Origin: CAYHPR01 sp964358895
GTDB taxonomy: Archaea > Micrarchaeota > Micrarchaeia > CABMEP01
DNA length: 64,000 nt
NCBI GenBank assembly: GCA_964358895.1
Contig: CAYHPR010000004.1
Coordinates: 16,814 to 80,813, forward strand
Direction of reading: 5' to 3'
Positions 41,704 through 50,590 of the stretch are shown here, in pieces (positions within the stretch are counted from its first letter, which is position 1; the number at the start of each line of letters is the position of its first letter). A model generated the notes under the pieces. The model searched no databases. It saw nothing but the letters and a program-made list of their open reading frames with translations, and was not told the DNA's origin. The position numbers were made by a program, and so were the translations under genes.

Positions 41704-42291
41704 ATGGTATCGAAATCAAAGTCAAAACACTCGCAGAAACAGAAATCCGCTCCTGAATTAAGTGTTGGCTCAGCCCATTTTGGCACAGAAATAAAGAGAA
41801 GAACGCCTTGGATTCTTTTTAGTGTTATAGCTGGAATCGTGATGATCTGGATCAGCCTAACTTACGAAGATGTGCTATCAAAGAAAGTTCAATTAGTATT
41901 TTTCATTCCTATGATTGTTTATATGAGTGACAGTATCGGGACTGAAACCTTGGCACTCTTTGTCAGAGAATTGGCTCTGAAGCGGCTGAGCCTTAGACAT
42001 ATTTTCTTGAAAGAATGCATGGTCGGCCTTTGTCTTGGAGCCGTCAGCGGTCTTTCAATGGGGGCATTAAGTTACTTTTGGTTCAAAGATTTCTCTCTGT
42101 CTGCAACCATAACGATAGCCATGACAGTCAATGGCATTATCGCTGTGTTAATAGGTATGCTTCTTCCAATTATTTTTTCAAGATTAAGAAGAGATCCTGC
42201 TGTGGGAACTGATGAACTTACAACCGCACTATCTGATAATCTAAGTATCCTCATCTATTTGATTGTAGCGACATTCGTTTTGCTTAGATAA
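41704..42291 (+). CDS. MgtE-like divalent cation transporter, single integral domain
   Basis: A 195-residue protein with a basic, Ser/Lys-rich N terminus (about 35 residues) and five hydrophobic segments matching the MgtE/SLC41 integral domain, with FFIPMIVYMSDSIGTETLALFVRELAL corresponding to the pore-helix region where MgtE has GGNTG; here it reads SDSIGTE. It lacks the cytosolic N and CBS domains, so two subunits or a partner would complete the pore. TTTATATAA is centred 25 nt before ATG 41704, indicating a leaderless start. It converges, 3 nt apart, with the MgtA-type pump gene. Confidence 0.78.
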   Translation: MVSKSKSKHSQKQKSAPELSVGSAHFGTEIKRRTPWILFSVIAGIVMIWISLTYEDVLSKKVQLVFFIPMIVYMSDSIGTETLALFVRELALKRLSLRHIFLKECMVGLCLGAVSGLSMGALSYFWFKDFSLSATITIAMTVNGIIAVLIGMLLPIIFSRLRRDPAVGTDELTTALSDNLSILIYLIVATFVLLR

Positions 42292-42294
42292 AGA

Positions 42295-44865
42295 TTAAGC
42301 TTGAGCATATTTGCTATAGAAGTAATGCTTAGCGGTTTCAACCAATGCAACGTAGACAATAACTATTACTCCTACAGCCGTCAAAAATGACAAAGAAGGT
42401 GGAGTAAACTCAAACAATGAGGCAAACGGACTAAACGGCAAAAGAACTGCGATTGTAAGTGCGAGTAATGAAGTAGCAACAAGCAACGTACCTGGACGAC
42501 TTTGTAAGAATGGTCTTCTAGTTCTTATGATGAAGATTACAAAAATCTCTGTCGCAAGCGACTCGATAAACCACCCTGTTCTAAATAGTGCAGGTGTTGC
42601 ATTAAGCAAAAACAGAAGAATGCCGAAAGTAAGGAAATCGAAAATTGAGCTTATTGCTCCGAAGAACACCATAAAACGACTGATAAATTTAATGTCCCAC
42701 CGCTTTGGCTTCTTGATGTACTCCTCATCAACATTATCGGTATGGATTGTGAGCTCAGAAAGGTCATAAATAAGATTAGTCAAAAGAATCTGGACAGGCA
42801 GCATCGGCAGGAACGGTAGGAAAATAGATGCACCTGCAACGCTGAACATGTTACCGAAATTGGAGCTTATGGCCATCAGAACGTATTTCATTGTATTTCC
42901 GAATATTTTCCTTCCTTCCACGATTCCTTCGCTCAAAACCGTCAAGCTCTTTTTAAGCAATACTATATCGGACGCTTCTTTAGCAACATCAACGCCACCG
43001 TCCACAGATATTCCGACATCCGCAGCATGCATTGAGGGCGCATCATTAATTCCATCGCCGAGAAATCCGACGATATGTCCGTTCTCTCGTAACGCATTTA
43101 TTACCAAAACTTTTTGCTCAGGAGTTATCCTTGCAAAAATATTATTTTTTTCAACTAATTCCTTAAGCTTCTTTGGCCCCATTTTTACCAATTGCGGGCC
43201 GGTGATAATGCCTTTGATATGTAGACCGATCTCTTGACTGATGCTCTCAGCCACATATTCGTTGTCACCCGTTAGTATCTTTAGATCAACACCTAAAGAT
43301 TTCAACAGAGGAATTGAAGTCTTGGCAGAATGTTTTGGCGGATCAAAGAATACAAGATAACCGATCATTGTCAGGCCCCGCTCATCCTTGAAGGAATACT
43401 CCTTCTTACGCTCAGTTTCCTTTACAGCAACAACAATTACACGATTTCCCTTAGATGAAAGATTAACAAACTCTTTTGACAATTTTTTGACGTATCTCTT
43501 AGCATCAATAAGCTTACCGTCTACCCTCACATTCTTGCAGGCACTCAGCATTTCGATCGGAGCGCCCTTAACAACCATGAGATTTCGCTTTCCGATTTTG
43601 TAAACCATTGACATTCGTCTTCTTTCATAATCAAAAGGAAGCTCTGCAACCCGTTTATGAATTTCATTAACAGAAACGTTTGTACTTATCGCATGCCTTG
43701 TTATTGCAACATCTATCGGATGACCGGATACTTTATTTTTGTGAATTAATGTATGGCTACTCATCAATGCATACATCAGAACCGATTTGTCCTCTTCCCC
43801 GTTAACATTCGAATGCTTGACTAACGTAATCTCGCCTTCAGTCAACGTACCGGTTTTATCAGAACATAATGTATCCATATTACCAAAATCTTCGACAGCA
43901 ACCATCCTCTTGACGATTACTCCTTTTTTCAGCATCCGTGTGGCACCGTTCGACAGATTTATTGTAACTATTGCAGGTAAAAGTTCCGGGGTAAGGCCTA
44001 CTGCTATCGCCAAAGAGAAAAGCAATGCATCGAGATAATTCGCCTTCAAAAATCCGTTAGCGATAAAGATAAAGACTGCAAGAATTACTGTAACTTTTAT
44101 AAGCAGATTTCCGAAGTCAGTAAGTCCTTTCTGAAAATCCGTCTGTGGCCTCTCCTGCATAATATCAAGAGATATTTTTCCGAACTCTGTTCGGGTTCCA
44201 GTTTCGAAAACAACTCCAATGCCGGATCCATGCTTAACTGTGGTTCCCATGAATGCACAATTTTTCAACTGAGAAATGACTGGACTTTTGAAAGACAGTG
44301 AAGAAAAAATTTTATGGATCGGATAATACTCTCCGGTAAGCGCAGCTTCATCAATTTCTAAATTTTTAGCATCTATCAGCCGCAAATCTGCAGGAACCAC
44401 GTCACCGCCTGAAAGTACTACCACATCTCCGGGGACCAGCTCCTTCACATCAGTAATTATTTCTATGCCATCCCTGAAAACTTTTGCTTCGTATGTGATC
44501 TTACCTAACAGATCCTCAATTGTTTTTTCGGCTTTATACTCATTATAGAAACCAAGTATAGCGCTTAGCAAAACAATCAGAATGATTATTACGGCGTTAA
44601 TTTGGCTTTCGAATAGAAAAGCGACTGCAGCTGTAATAAGAAGGATAAGGATTAATGGCGATTTGAACTGAGTATATAAAACTGAGATAGGACTAGCCTT
44701 TTTCCTAACAAACTCGTTTCGGCCGTAAACCTTTTGTCTTTCTCTGACCTCTGAAGCTGAGAGGCCGCGTTTCGATGTCTTAAGGTGCGTTAAAACATCT
44801 TGTTCTGATAATGGCCAGATCTCGTCTCTAGTCTCCTTTCCCTTCAGCCCATTAACGTGATCCAT
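42295..44865 (-). CDS. mgtA: Magnesium-translocating P-type ATPase (MgtA/MgtB type, P3B)
   Basis: ATP-driven Mg2+ importer of 856 residues. It has the N-terminal cation-ATPase domain, actuator motif ALTGEYYPI in place of TGES, GLTPELLPAIVTINLSNGA in the M4 region, phosphorylation site DKTGTLTEG near residue 340, KGAP nucleotide-binding segment, TGDN and GDGINDAPSMHAADVGI hinge motifs, and the MgtA-specific DNVDEEYIKKPKRW with FFGAISSIFDFLTF. About ten membrane segments are present. TTTAAAAC about 26 nt before the ATG suggests leaderless expression. The MgtE-like gene faces it, so this is a Mg2+ uptake locus. Confidence 0.95.
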   Translation of the reverse strand: MDHVNGLKGKETRDEIWPLSEQDVLTHLKTSKRGLSASEVRERQKVYGRNEFVRKKASPISVLYTQFKSPLILILLITAAVAFLFESQINAVIIILIVLLSAILGFYNEYKAEKTIEDLLGKITYEAKVFRDGIEIITDVKELVPGDVVVLSGGDVVPADLRLIDAKNLEIDEAALTGEYYPIHKIFSSLSFKSPVISQLKNCAFMGTTVKHGSGIGVVFETGTRTEFGKISLDIMQERPQTDFQKGLTDFGNLLIKVTVILAVFIFIANGFLKANYLDALLFSLAIAVGLTPELLPAIVTINLSNGATRMLKKGVIVKRMVAVEDFGNMDTLCSDKTGTLTEGEITLVKHSNVNGEEDKSVLMYALMSSHTLIHKNKVSGHPIDVAITRHAISTNVSVNEIHKRVAELPFDYERRRMSMVYKIGKRNLMVVKGAPIEMLSACKNVRVDGKLIDAKRYVKKLSKEFVNLSSKGNRVIVVAVKETERKKEYSFKDERGLTMIGYLVFFDPPKHSAKTSIPLLKSLGVDLKILTGDNEYVAESISQEIGLHIKGIITGPQLVKMGPKKLKELVEKNNIFARITPEQKVLVINALRENGHIVGFLGDGINDAPSMHAADVGISVDGGVDVAKEASDIVLLKKSLTVLSEGIVEGRKIFGNTMKYVLMAISSNFGNMFSVAGASIFLPFLPMLPVQILLTNLIYDLSELTIHTDNVDEEYIKKPKRWDIKFISRFMVFFGAISSIFDFLTFGILLFLLNATPALFRTGWFIESLATEIFVIFIIRTRRPFLQSRPGTLLVATSLLALTIAVLLPFSPFASLFEFTPPSLSFLTAVGVIVIVYVALVETAKHYFYSKYAQA

Positions 44866-44960
44866 AACGGGTGTTGCACTTAAACGTTTTAAACCACTGC
44901 TTATCTACTCAACGAAAGTTTGCCTGTACGTACTAAAATTTATAAGGAGCATATAGATAC

Positions 44961-46058
44961 ATGGCAGAGGCAGACATAAACGGAACTATAGAAAAGATAG
45001 AAGAACTCAGATACTTAGTCAGTGAAAAAACTTATGAGTTACTCAGAAAGAAAAAAAGAAAAGAAGAGTCGAGTGGATTGGAAGTTGAAGTAGAAGGTCT
45101 GAAAAAGGAAATGAATGAAAAACTAAATTCCGTAACAGCAGTAGGACTCACGTACTTGCTGTTCAATAAAAAAACAATTGACGACTTGAGAGCATCATTC
45201 TTATCCTTACCAATTGCAGAAAAAGGCAGGGCGTTGGAAGGGACAGGTGAAGGAAAAGAGGTAATCGATAAGTTGAATGCACTTTTGAGGCATAATTATG
45301 AACATAGAAACGAGATAGCCACAATTACTACGATGCTACCTAAAATTCTAGACGAAGAAGATAAAAGAAAGAGGTTAGGATCTTTGTTCGAAGGATATGA
45401 AACCTTCTTTCTTGCAAATATGGACAGATCGACAAATGGAGTAGATACGTTTGTAAACGCTGTAAATTTCTTAGGATTTTTCTCTAAGCTAGAATCGGAT
45501 CTGATTTTTGTTGCGAGAAACAGAATGTTTCATACATTTTCATTCATTCAGAACAGCAATAGTCCGAAAAGAGTTGAACTGATAGAATTATTCGAATTAG
45601 TAACTGAAAAATTGCAAGGAAACCAAACAGTTGAAGTAAGTGCAGCATCAGAATATTCTGAAGAGGATATCACTAGAAAAATAAATGCGATAGTAAAAAG
45701 CCCGAAGATGCAACGGTGGGTTCTTAATACGTTTAAGGATGAAAAAGAAAGAGAAGATTATGCCAAATATCAGACTATCCTCACGACACTTATAAGACTA
45801 AAAAGAAGGATTGGTACTGTGAAACAAGCTGTGGCAACAAGAGCTGCACGGTTATGGTTTAACAATGAGAGAGTAAATTGTTTTTTAGAAACGATCAAAC
45901 CGAACATGACAGAGGGAACAATTAAAATGAAACAAGAAGGGCTGCTTAACATTGGAAAAAATATTAAGTTAATAAATGTCGACATTGAAAATAAAATAAG
46001 ATTTACAGAACAAGACCTTCCACAACAAAATTTAAGTGTAATTTTCTCTTTCATTTAG
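44961..46058 (+). CDS. Large helical protein of unknown function
   Basis: Unrecognised 365-residue soluble protein, charged and almost entirely helical, with a coiled-coil stretch at about 5-60 and Lys/Glu-rich helices throughout. No motif, cysteine cluster or signal peptide is evident. A TATA-like TTTATAAG is only about 19 nt before the ATG, so the exact transcript start is unclear. It converges with the small coiled-coil gene at 46082. Confidence 0.6.
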   Translation: MAEADINGTIEKIEELRYLVSEKTYELLRKKKRKEESSGLEVEVEGLKKEMNEKLNSVTAVGLTYLLFNKKTIDDLRASFLSLPIAEKGRALEGTGEGKEVIDKLNALLRHNYEHRNEIATITTMLPKILDEEDKRKRLGSLFEGYETFFLANMDRSTNGVDTFVNAVNFLGFFSKLESDLIFVARNRMFHTFSFIQNSNSPKRVELIELFELVTEKLQGNQTVEVSAASEYSEEDITRKINAIVKSPKMQRWVLNTFKDEKEREDYAKYQTILTTLIRLKRRIGTVKQAVATRAARLWFNNERVNCFLETIKPNMTEGTIKMKQEGLLNIGKNIKLINVDIENKIRFTEQDLPQQNLSVIFSFI

Positions 46059-46081
46059 ATAGTTAATTAAATCGAAGTTCC

Positions 46082-46570
46082 TCATCTTTCAGATTTTAAA
46101 GATAATTGTCTTTCAATTTCATTCAACTTATTTGCCAATTTTTCAAGATCCCTGCGCGTGGACGCCACTTCTGCAGAAAGTGCATTCCTAAACTGCTTAG
46201 GCTGTTTATTAGACTGCTCTTTAAGTTCTGTCAATTTTTCTAGAATTTTTTCAATATTCTTTTTAGAAGCACTTAAGTCAAAAATAATTGCCTGATAAAA
46301 AACTCTATCAGAAACGGAAGGTGTGATTGGTGTGATGGACGTGGCGCCCTCCTGAAAGGAACCCATCTGAAATTCTTTTATCTTTTCTGCCTGTGAAGTC
46401 TCTTTCACAACTCTTCTAACGAGCTTTTTGAGTGCAGGAAGAGACATTGGCTTTTCTTCGCTTTTCTTGTATAGTTCCTCTCTTAATATCACTAGCTTAT
46501 CTTTATTCACTCTGGTTGTTTTCCACTTAGTTAAAAGAGATAGAATCATCCGTTTTTTTTCATCATCCAT
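46082..46570 (-). CDS. Small coiled-coil protein, unknown
   Basis: Unrecognised 162-residue soluble protein. A basic helical first half (LPALKKLVRRVVKETS), a short Ser/Thr/Pro linker near 75-85, and a long heptad-patterned C-terminal helix (ISxLSASKKNIEKILEKL-type to the end) suggest oligomerisation or a partner-binding role. It lies downstream of the XPF nuclease gene on the same strand, separated by 70 nt. GGTG lies 6 nt before the ATG. Confidence 0.58.
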   Translation of the reverse strand: MDDEKKRMILSLLTKWKTTRVNKDKLVILREELYKKSEEKPMSLPALKKLVRRVVKETSQAEKIKEFQMGSFQEGATSITPITPSVSDRVFYQAIIFDLSASKKNIEKILEKLTELKEQSNKQPKQFRNALSAEVASTRRDLEKLANKLNEIERQLSLKSER

Positions 46571-46640
46571 AGTCGCACCAAATCTAGAATAGTACTAAAG
46601 ATCATTTATGTCAAAAGGATTTATAAACCTAATAAGGCCC

Positions 46641-47324
46641 TCAGACCTGAGAATACCTTGCAGAAATAAGAGATAAAAATTTAGCTGTCTTAGCCTTGCC
46701 TAAGACCTTTTCCAACTCTTTAGGATCTGCATTGAAAACTGCGTTCAGATTCTTGAAGTTGGCCAGTAGTTTTTTTGCCATAACGGGACCAATGTCTGGA
46801 AATGATTCTAATACCCTCAGCTGCTGATGCTCTAGCGAATGGGCTTTTCTCTTGTCTAACAGACGAATTGGTCTTCTTTCAGCAATTTGTTCTCGTTTGG
46901 CAAGTGCATAAATCAGCTTAGCTGTTTCCTCTTCATTACTGCTATAGAGAACTTGAATTCCAAAATCAATGACAAGTGCCACTAAGGCACCTCTAAATGC
47001 ATTCTCATGAATCCGCTCAATTCTTCGCTCTCCCTCAAGGATCATAACAGGCGTCTCGTACGGTTCCATTCGCATAGCCTGATCAAATAGGCGACCATCG
47101 ATTACGGATGCTTCAAAGTCTGAAACAGTTTTCCTCTCAATGACAAGCCTGTCAGAAACAAGAAAATCTCCTACTTCCATCTGTCTCTCCGTAACGGCCG
47201 CACCCATCTCAGTTAGGATATCTGCAATAAAGGGATTCTCTCGAATATCTGCAAATATTTCTATCTGCTTATCCTTATTCTTGCCTTTTTCTTTATCGGA
47301 AAATTCGGCAATTCTTGACTGCAT
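46641..47324 (-). CDS. xpf: XPF/ERCC4-type structure-specific nuclease, short form
   Basis: A 227-residue nuclease without the helicase module of euryarchaeal Hef, like crenarchaeal XPF. The ERCC4 nuclease core carries GD52-53, the ERK triad at 63-65 (VIERKTVSDFEASVIDGRLFDQ region), and a tandem helix-hairpin-helix at about 175-225 (FPDIGPVMAKKLLANFK). It cuts flaps, forks or branched DNA near junctions, normally as a dimer with PCNA. No C-terminal PIP box is obvious. The frame opens at 47390, but ATG 47324 lies 26 nt from the TATA box it appears to share with the divergent amidase gene. Confidence 0.92.
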   Translation of the reverse strand: MQSRIAEFSDKEKGKNKDKQIEIFADIRENPFIADILTEMGAAVTERQMEVGDFLVSDRLVIERKTVSDFEASVIDGRLFDQAMRMEPYETPVMILEGERRIERIHENAFRGALVALVIDFGIQVLYSSNEEETAKLIYALAKREQIAERRPIRLLDKRKAHSLEHQQLRVLESFPDIGPVMAKKLLANFKNLNAVFNADPKELEKVLGKAKTAKFLSLISARYSQV

Positions 47325-47346
47325 GTCCAACACAAGTAGTTTGTGC

Positions 47347-47354
47347 TTATAAAT
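47347..47354. promoter_or_regulatory. Single TATA box between xpf and amidase genes
   Basis: TTATAAAT is centred at 47350.5, about 26 nt from the xpf ATG (47324) and about 25 nt from the amidase GTG (47375), almost exactly midway. Both mRNAs would be leaderless. No second box is apparent in the 50-nt gap. Confidence 0.6.
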
Positions 47355-47374
47355 TTTTACTGAGGTTATTATTT

Positions 47375-48466
47375 GTGTTAAAACATTCATGGAAAACTAA
47401 ACTGAGAGATACCTCTTTGGCTCTTGCAATTGGAATAGCTACTTCGTTAACCTTCAACAGAATTAATGTAAAAGCCTCAACATTAGATGAATATGGTTAT
47501 TTAGGAATAGAGGAGATTATGTATAGAGATAATAGCTCATTGCAGAATAGCTCATTGCAGTCTAGTTCTTTATATGAAATTCCTCCAATAATAAATGAAA
47601 AGAATGCGATCACAATATATGTTTCAGCAGGACACGGATATTATTTAAGTAAAAACGATGCCGAGGGATATGTAAACAGAGAAATTGAATTGTTAAAGAA
47701 AGAAGGAAAACTGACGAAAGGCAGAGAAAGAGAACTAAAGAAAATCAAAAAGGAATTGCTTACAAGATACGGACAGCTTACTCCTCAAGGTCTGTTCAAA
47801 AAAGGAGTAGAAGGTTACTCACTAGGCACCCAGTATCATACCAATGTTGGGAAAATTATTCACTACACAGAAAATGGGAGCATCATTAGCTATCGAGATG
47901 TAATAACTGAAGAGGAATTCGTTCTTCCTGCTGCAAAAGCACTTGCATATGAATTAACACAAAGAGGATTTAGCGTAATAAATCGTAGGAATATGGTTCT
48001 TGACAAAAGCCAGATAAGAGCAGATGTCGCACATGATGCGAATGGAAAAAAAGCAGACTTGTTTATAGAGCTGCATGCGAATGATCCGGGAGCGCATGGA
48101 ACAAGAGCGTATATCTGTCCAGTTGCAGATAAAAAAATAGAAAAAATAGCACGGGAGATAACTAGATCCATAAAACAAATTGCCGGGTCTAAAAACAATA
48201 AAACCATAAGACGACAATTGGCAGTATTACAAAAAACAGAAATGCCTGCAGTTGTATTTGAGATAGGATCATTGAAGGAATTAAAAAATAATTTATGGAA
48301 TAAAACGGACTGGCCTGTTGAGTTTGCAAAACAGGTAGCTGACAAAATAGACAATCCCGAAGTTATAGATTATTTAAAATCTACTAAACAGCAAAGAGCG
48401 CTGGAATTTTTGAAAACAAATGGAAGGATACCTGGATTAATAAACACAAATCAGGATAGAAAATAA
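47375..48466 (+). CDS. Exported N-acetylmuramoyl-L-alanine amidase-like zinc hydrolase (Amidase_3)
   Basis: A 363-residue exported enzyme of the Amidase_3 fold, which in bacteria cleaves the bond between muramic acid and the peptide of peptidoglycan. The zinc and catalytic residues are recognisable: H87 (VSAGHGYY), an acidic cluster E179-E181 (ITEEEFVLPAAKAL), H234 (LFIELHAND) and E296 (PAVVFEIGSL). An insert of about 90 residues rich in Lys/Glu separates the first ligand from the second. The N-terminal signal segment is SLALAIGIATSLTF. The frame is open further upstream, but GTG 47375 lies about 25 nt from the shared TATA box. Archaea lack murein, so the target may be another cell's wall or a different polymer. 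Confidence 0.78.
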   Translation: MLKHSWKTKLRDTSLALAIGIATSLTFNRINVKASTLDEYGYLGIEEIMYRDNSSLQNSSLQSSSLYEIPPIINEKNAITIYVSAGHGYYLSKNDAEGYVNREIELLKKEGKLTKGRERELKKIKKELLTRYGQLTPQGLFKKGVEGYSLGTQYHTNVGKIIHYTENGSIISYRDVITEEEFVLPAAKALAYELTQRGFSVINRRNMVLDKSQIRADVAHDANGKKADLFIELHANDPGAHGTRAYICPVADKKIEKIAREITRSIKQIAGSKNNKTIRRQLAVLQKTEMPAVVFEIGSLKELKNNLWNKTDWPVEFAKQVADKIDNPEVIDYLKSTKQQRALEFLKTNGRIPGLINTNQDRK

Positions 48467-48471
48467 GTATA

Positions 48472-49191
48472 TTATATTCTTGCAAGCTCTTTTATTTCGT
48501 CAAAACCAACTGCACATCCATTAAACTTGATTGCGTAGAGTGCTGATTCATATGCCTTTTGTTCCAGATCTTTAAATTTTTTGAAGTATTTTGCCTCGTA
48601 AGCAAGAGCAACAATCTCTGAGGATCGGATAACGTGAATATTTTGTGTTAGGCTTTGAAATTCATTTAACAGTTTTGTATTAACATTAAGTTTTATCCTG
48701 AATTCATTCTCCAAGTGTTTCTTTGTCTCCATCGGAGCTTCCATAATCGTACGAGTTGTCCGCTCGTCCATAACTAAAGTTTTAAGGTCGTTATCAACAG
48801 CTGCGGCTAAAATTTCTGCTTCTCCTTTATCAACTAAATGAAATGGTTTATTGGTGTAAAATAAGTTATTGGTAAGATAAAGAATTCTGTCAACTGTCTG
48901 CTGTTTGAAGCTTATAACCGTAAACACTCCTGTATCAAGAGCTCTCTGTATTCTGACAGCTGAAAAAGAATATTTTGGTACCGTGATAGGATAAGTTATT
49001 GATTCGTCAATAATTCCTTGAGTTATTAGAAGCTGACCTTTCATTTTCTGCTTCAGAGCAATCAAAGCACCAAGGAGTCCTGCATCTGTCAAGGCTATGA
49101 GTGATGAAGAATCGCATAAGATGGAATCAGGGTGCACCGATTGCACAATTGGCAATTTACCTGAGGATTTACTTAAGGATTTTTCTTGCAT
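48472..49191 (-). CDS. PIN-like domain protein
   Basis: A 239-residue protein. ILCDSSSLIALTDAGLL near residues 24-40 is the first acidic motif of the PIN nuclease fold, and KGEAEILAAAVDNDLKTLVMDERTTR supplies the central Glu and C-terminal Asp. About 100 extra helical residues follow. PIN proteins are metal-dependent RNases, often toxins or rRNA-processing factors. Its start overlaps the end of the upstream gene by 23 nt, so the two are translationally coupled. A toxin-antitoxin role is possible but not shown. Confidence 0.78.
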   Translation of the reverse strand: MQEKSLSKSSGKLPIVQSVHPDSILCDSSSLIALTDAGLLGALIALKQKMKGQLLITQGIIDESITYPITVPKYSFSAVRIQRALDTGVFTVISFKQQTVDRILYLTNNLFYTNKPFHLVDKGEAEILAAAVDNDLKTLVMDERTTRTIMEAPMETKKHLENEFRIKLNVNTKLLNEFQSLTQNIHVIRSSEIVALAYEAKYFKKFKDLEQKAYESALYAIKFNGCAVGFDEIKELARI

Positions 49192-49714
49192 ATTTTAGTC
49201 TCTCATCAACAGATATCGATTTCCCAAATCGATCAGCCATAACTGTCTTTCCACTATATTCAAGAACCTCATGCTTTTGTGCACCAGTAAGTGACACTGC
49301 TCTTGCCAAAGACAGACCTTGTGCATAAAGAAGAGCTGCAATTTTTGTCCTTCCTTTTTCAACAATATTGTAAACAAACCTAGGATCCTTTTTCTCCAGT
49401 ATTCCGACCGCACTAAGTGCACTCTCTAAACTTTGCTGTGCTTCTTTTAGTCTATTCTTTCTTACTTGTTCCTCAGATTTAGCAAAGTAATGCAAAACTT
49501 TTGCAAAAAGTTGGGGAGTTCTATATCTTGGTTTTTGAATCAACTTTGCAAGAACATAAGAGAGAAGTGCAAGTGTAAAATGAATGGGTTGTTCATCAAC
49601 TGCTAGTTTAGAGGTGCACAGTGAAGTTACTTCGCGAAGATCACGCGCATTCTTACTTCCTATGCCCTTCCTGCATCTTGCCATGCAGTCAAGAGTAAAA
49701 TCTGACATAGACAT
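49169..49714 (-). CDS. Helical protein with possible C-terminal HTH, partner of PIN gene
   Basis: Unrecognised 181-residue, mostly helical protein. A basic N terminus with CMARCRKG, a helical middle (FTLALLSYVLAKLI; EEQVRKNRLKEAQQSLESAL) and a C-terminal segment RTKIAALLYAQGLSLARAVSLTGAQKHEV patterned like a helix-turn-helix (written here as two stretches: RTKIAALLYAQG and LSLARAVSLTGAQ). It is first in a two-gene unit with the PIN protein, overlapping by 23 nt. An antitoxin or regulator role would suit this, but no direct evidence exists. Confidence 0.6.
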   Translation of the reverse strand: MSMSDFTLDCMARCRKGIGSKNARDLREVTSLCTSKLAVDEQPIHFTLALLSYVLAKLIQKPRYRTPQLFAKVLHYFAKSEEQVRKNRLKEAQQSLESALSAVGILEKKDPRFVYNIVEKGRTKIAALLYAQGLSLARAVSLTGAQKHEVLEYSGKTVMADRFGKSISVDERLKYARKILK

Positions 49715-49802
49715 ATTTATTCAAAAGAAAGAAAAAGGTTAGTTTATCCAAGAATAGGGTTATTCTAGAAAAGTTTATATGTCCTGAAAACGATAAAATT
49801 AT

Positions 49803-50387
49803 GTGCAAATAACAAAAAAAATGCAAAAACTATTGGCTAAAACAACCGTGATCGGATTAACTACTTCCCTTCTATTTGTTGGAGGATTTGCTGGAAAGGC
49901 ACATTCCTCAGAGATCGAGCCTATCGAAGAAGAGCCGATAATTGTCAAAATAAGCTCGAACCCAAAAACTGCAGGCACGATCGGCTATGCGATTGAAAAA
50001 GATACTAGAACCAGTTCATCAGCTCAACCAGAGATTGGTGTATTTCTTGATCAAGAACAGCAGAATGTTATGGCAGAAATACAATATGACTATGTTAATG
50101 CTGTACTGAGAATAAAGTCAGATAACATTCCTCCAGCTCAGAAGGCGGACAGGATAAAAATGGAGATAACTAAATGCTTTATTGAATTGTATCTGATAGA
50201 ATATGACAATATGAAACATGAAGAGGTAGAAAAAATAATACTCAAAGAACTTCCTATTCTGATAGAAAATGTAGTTAAAACAGGGGATTTTAATCCTGAT
50301 GAAAAAGCTACACCGATTATTGCGAAGATGTTTATCCCAGAAGGACTTTACTATTCTATGGTGACTGCATTATTGTTCCTACAATAA
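49803..50387 (+). CDS. Exported protein of unknown function
   Basis: Unrecognised 194-residue protein with a clear signal peptide (AKTTVIGLTTSLLFVGGFAGKAHS, hydrophobic core TTVIGLTTSLLFVGGF). The mature part starts acidic (EIEPIEEEPI) and ends in a helical domain of about 110 residues. The start is GTG at 49803, placed about 26 nt from a TATA-like GTTTATATG (49773-49781), so it is leaderless. It is divergent from the PIN-HTH pair. Confidence 0.62.
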   Translation: MQITKKMQKLLAKTTVIGLTTSLLFVGGFAGKAHSSEIEPIEEEPIIVKISSNPKTAGTIGYAIEKDTRTSSSAQPEIGVFLDQEQQNVMAEIQYDYVNAVLRIKSDNIPPAQKADRIKMEITKCFIELYLIEYDNMKHEEVEKIILKELPILIENVVKTGDFNPDEKATPIIAKMFIPEGLYYSMVTALLFLQ

Positions 50388-50456
50388 CCTATTTTTCAGA
50401 ACCGCAAAACCTAACGTCGCTGAACCGACGTAAACCGAAAAAAGACCAAAAAGATA

Positions 50457-50538
50457 CCTTTTTAAATGTCATGATTCTATCATGATACATCATGAGAATA
50501 GTGTGATTCTAGCACAATAGTTTGTGCTTTGATCATGA
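50457..50538 (+). promoter_or_regulatory. TATA box followed by helically phased ATCATGA operator array
   Basis: TATA-like CTTTTTAAAT lies at about 50457-50466. Just downstream, TCATGAT (50469-50475) and ATCATGA (50479-50485) form a perfect inverted repeat around TCT, and ATCATGA recurs at 50489-50495, each exactly 10 bp apart. Another ATCATGA is at about 50532-50538. A repressor here would cover the start site. The winged-helix protein encoded next is the obvious candidate. Confidence 0.65.
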
Positions 50539-50590
50539 TTGATCTGATGTAAATAAAAATGTTTCTTTGGCGTGGCTGGCGGTGGCGGAT

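Noticed and set aside
47529..47573. Short direct repeats in the amidase gene
   Set aside because: They encode a small NSSLQ-type linker repeat; trivial slippage with no sign of wider function.
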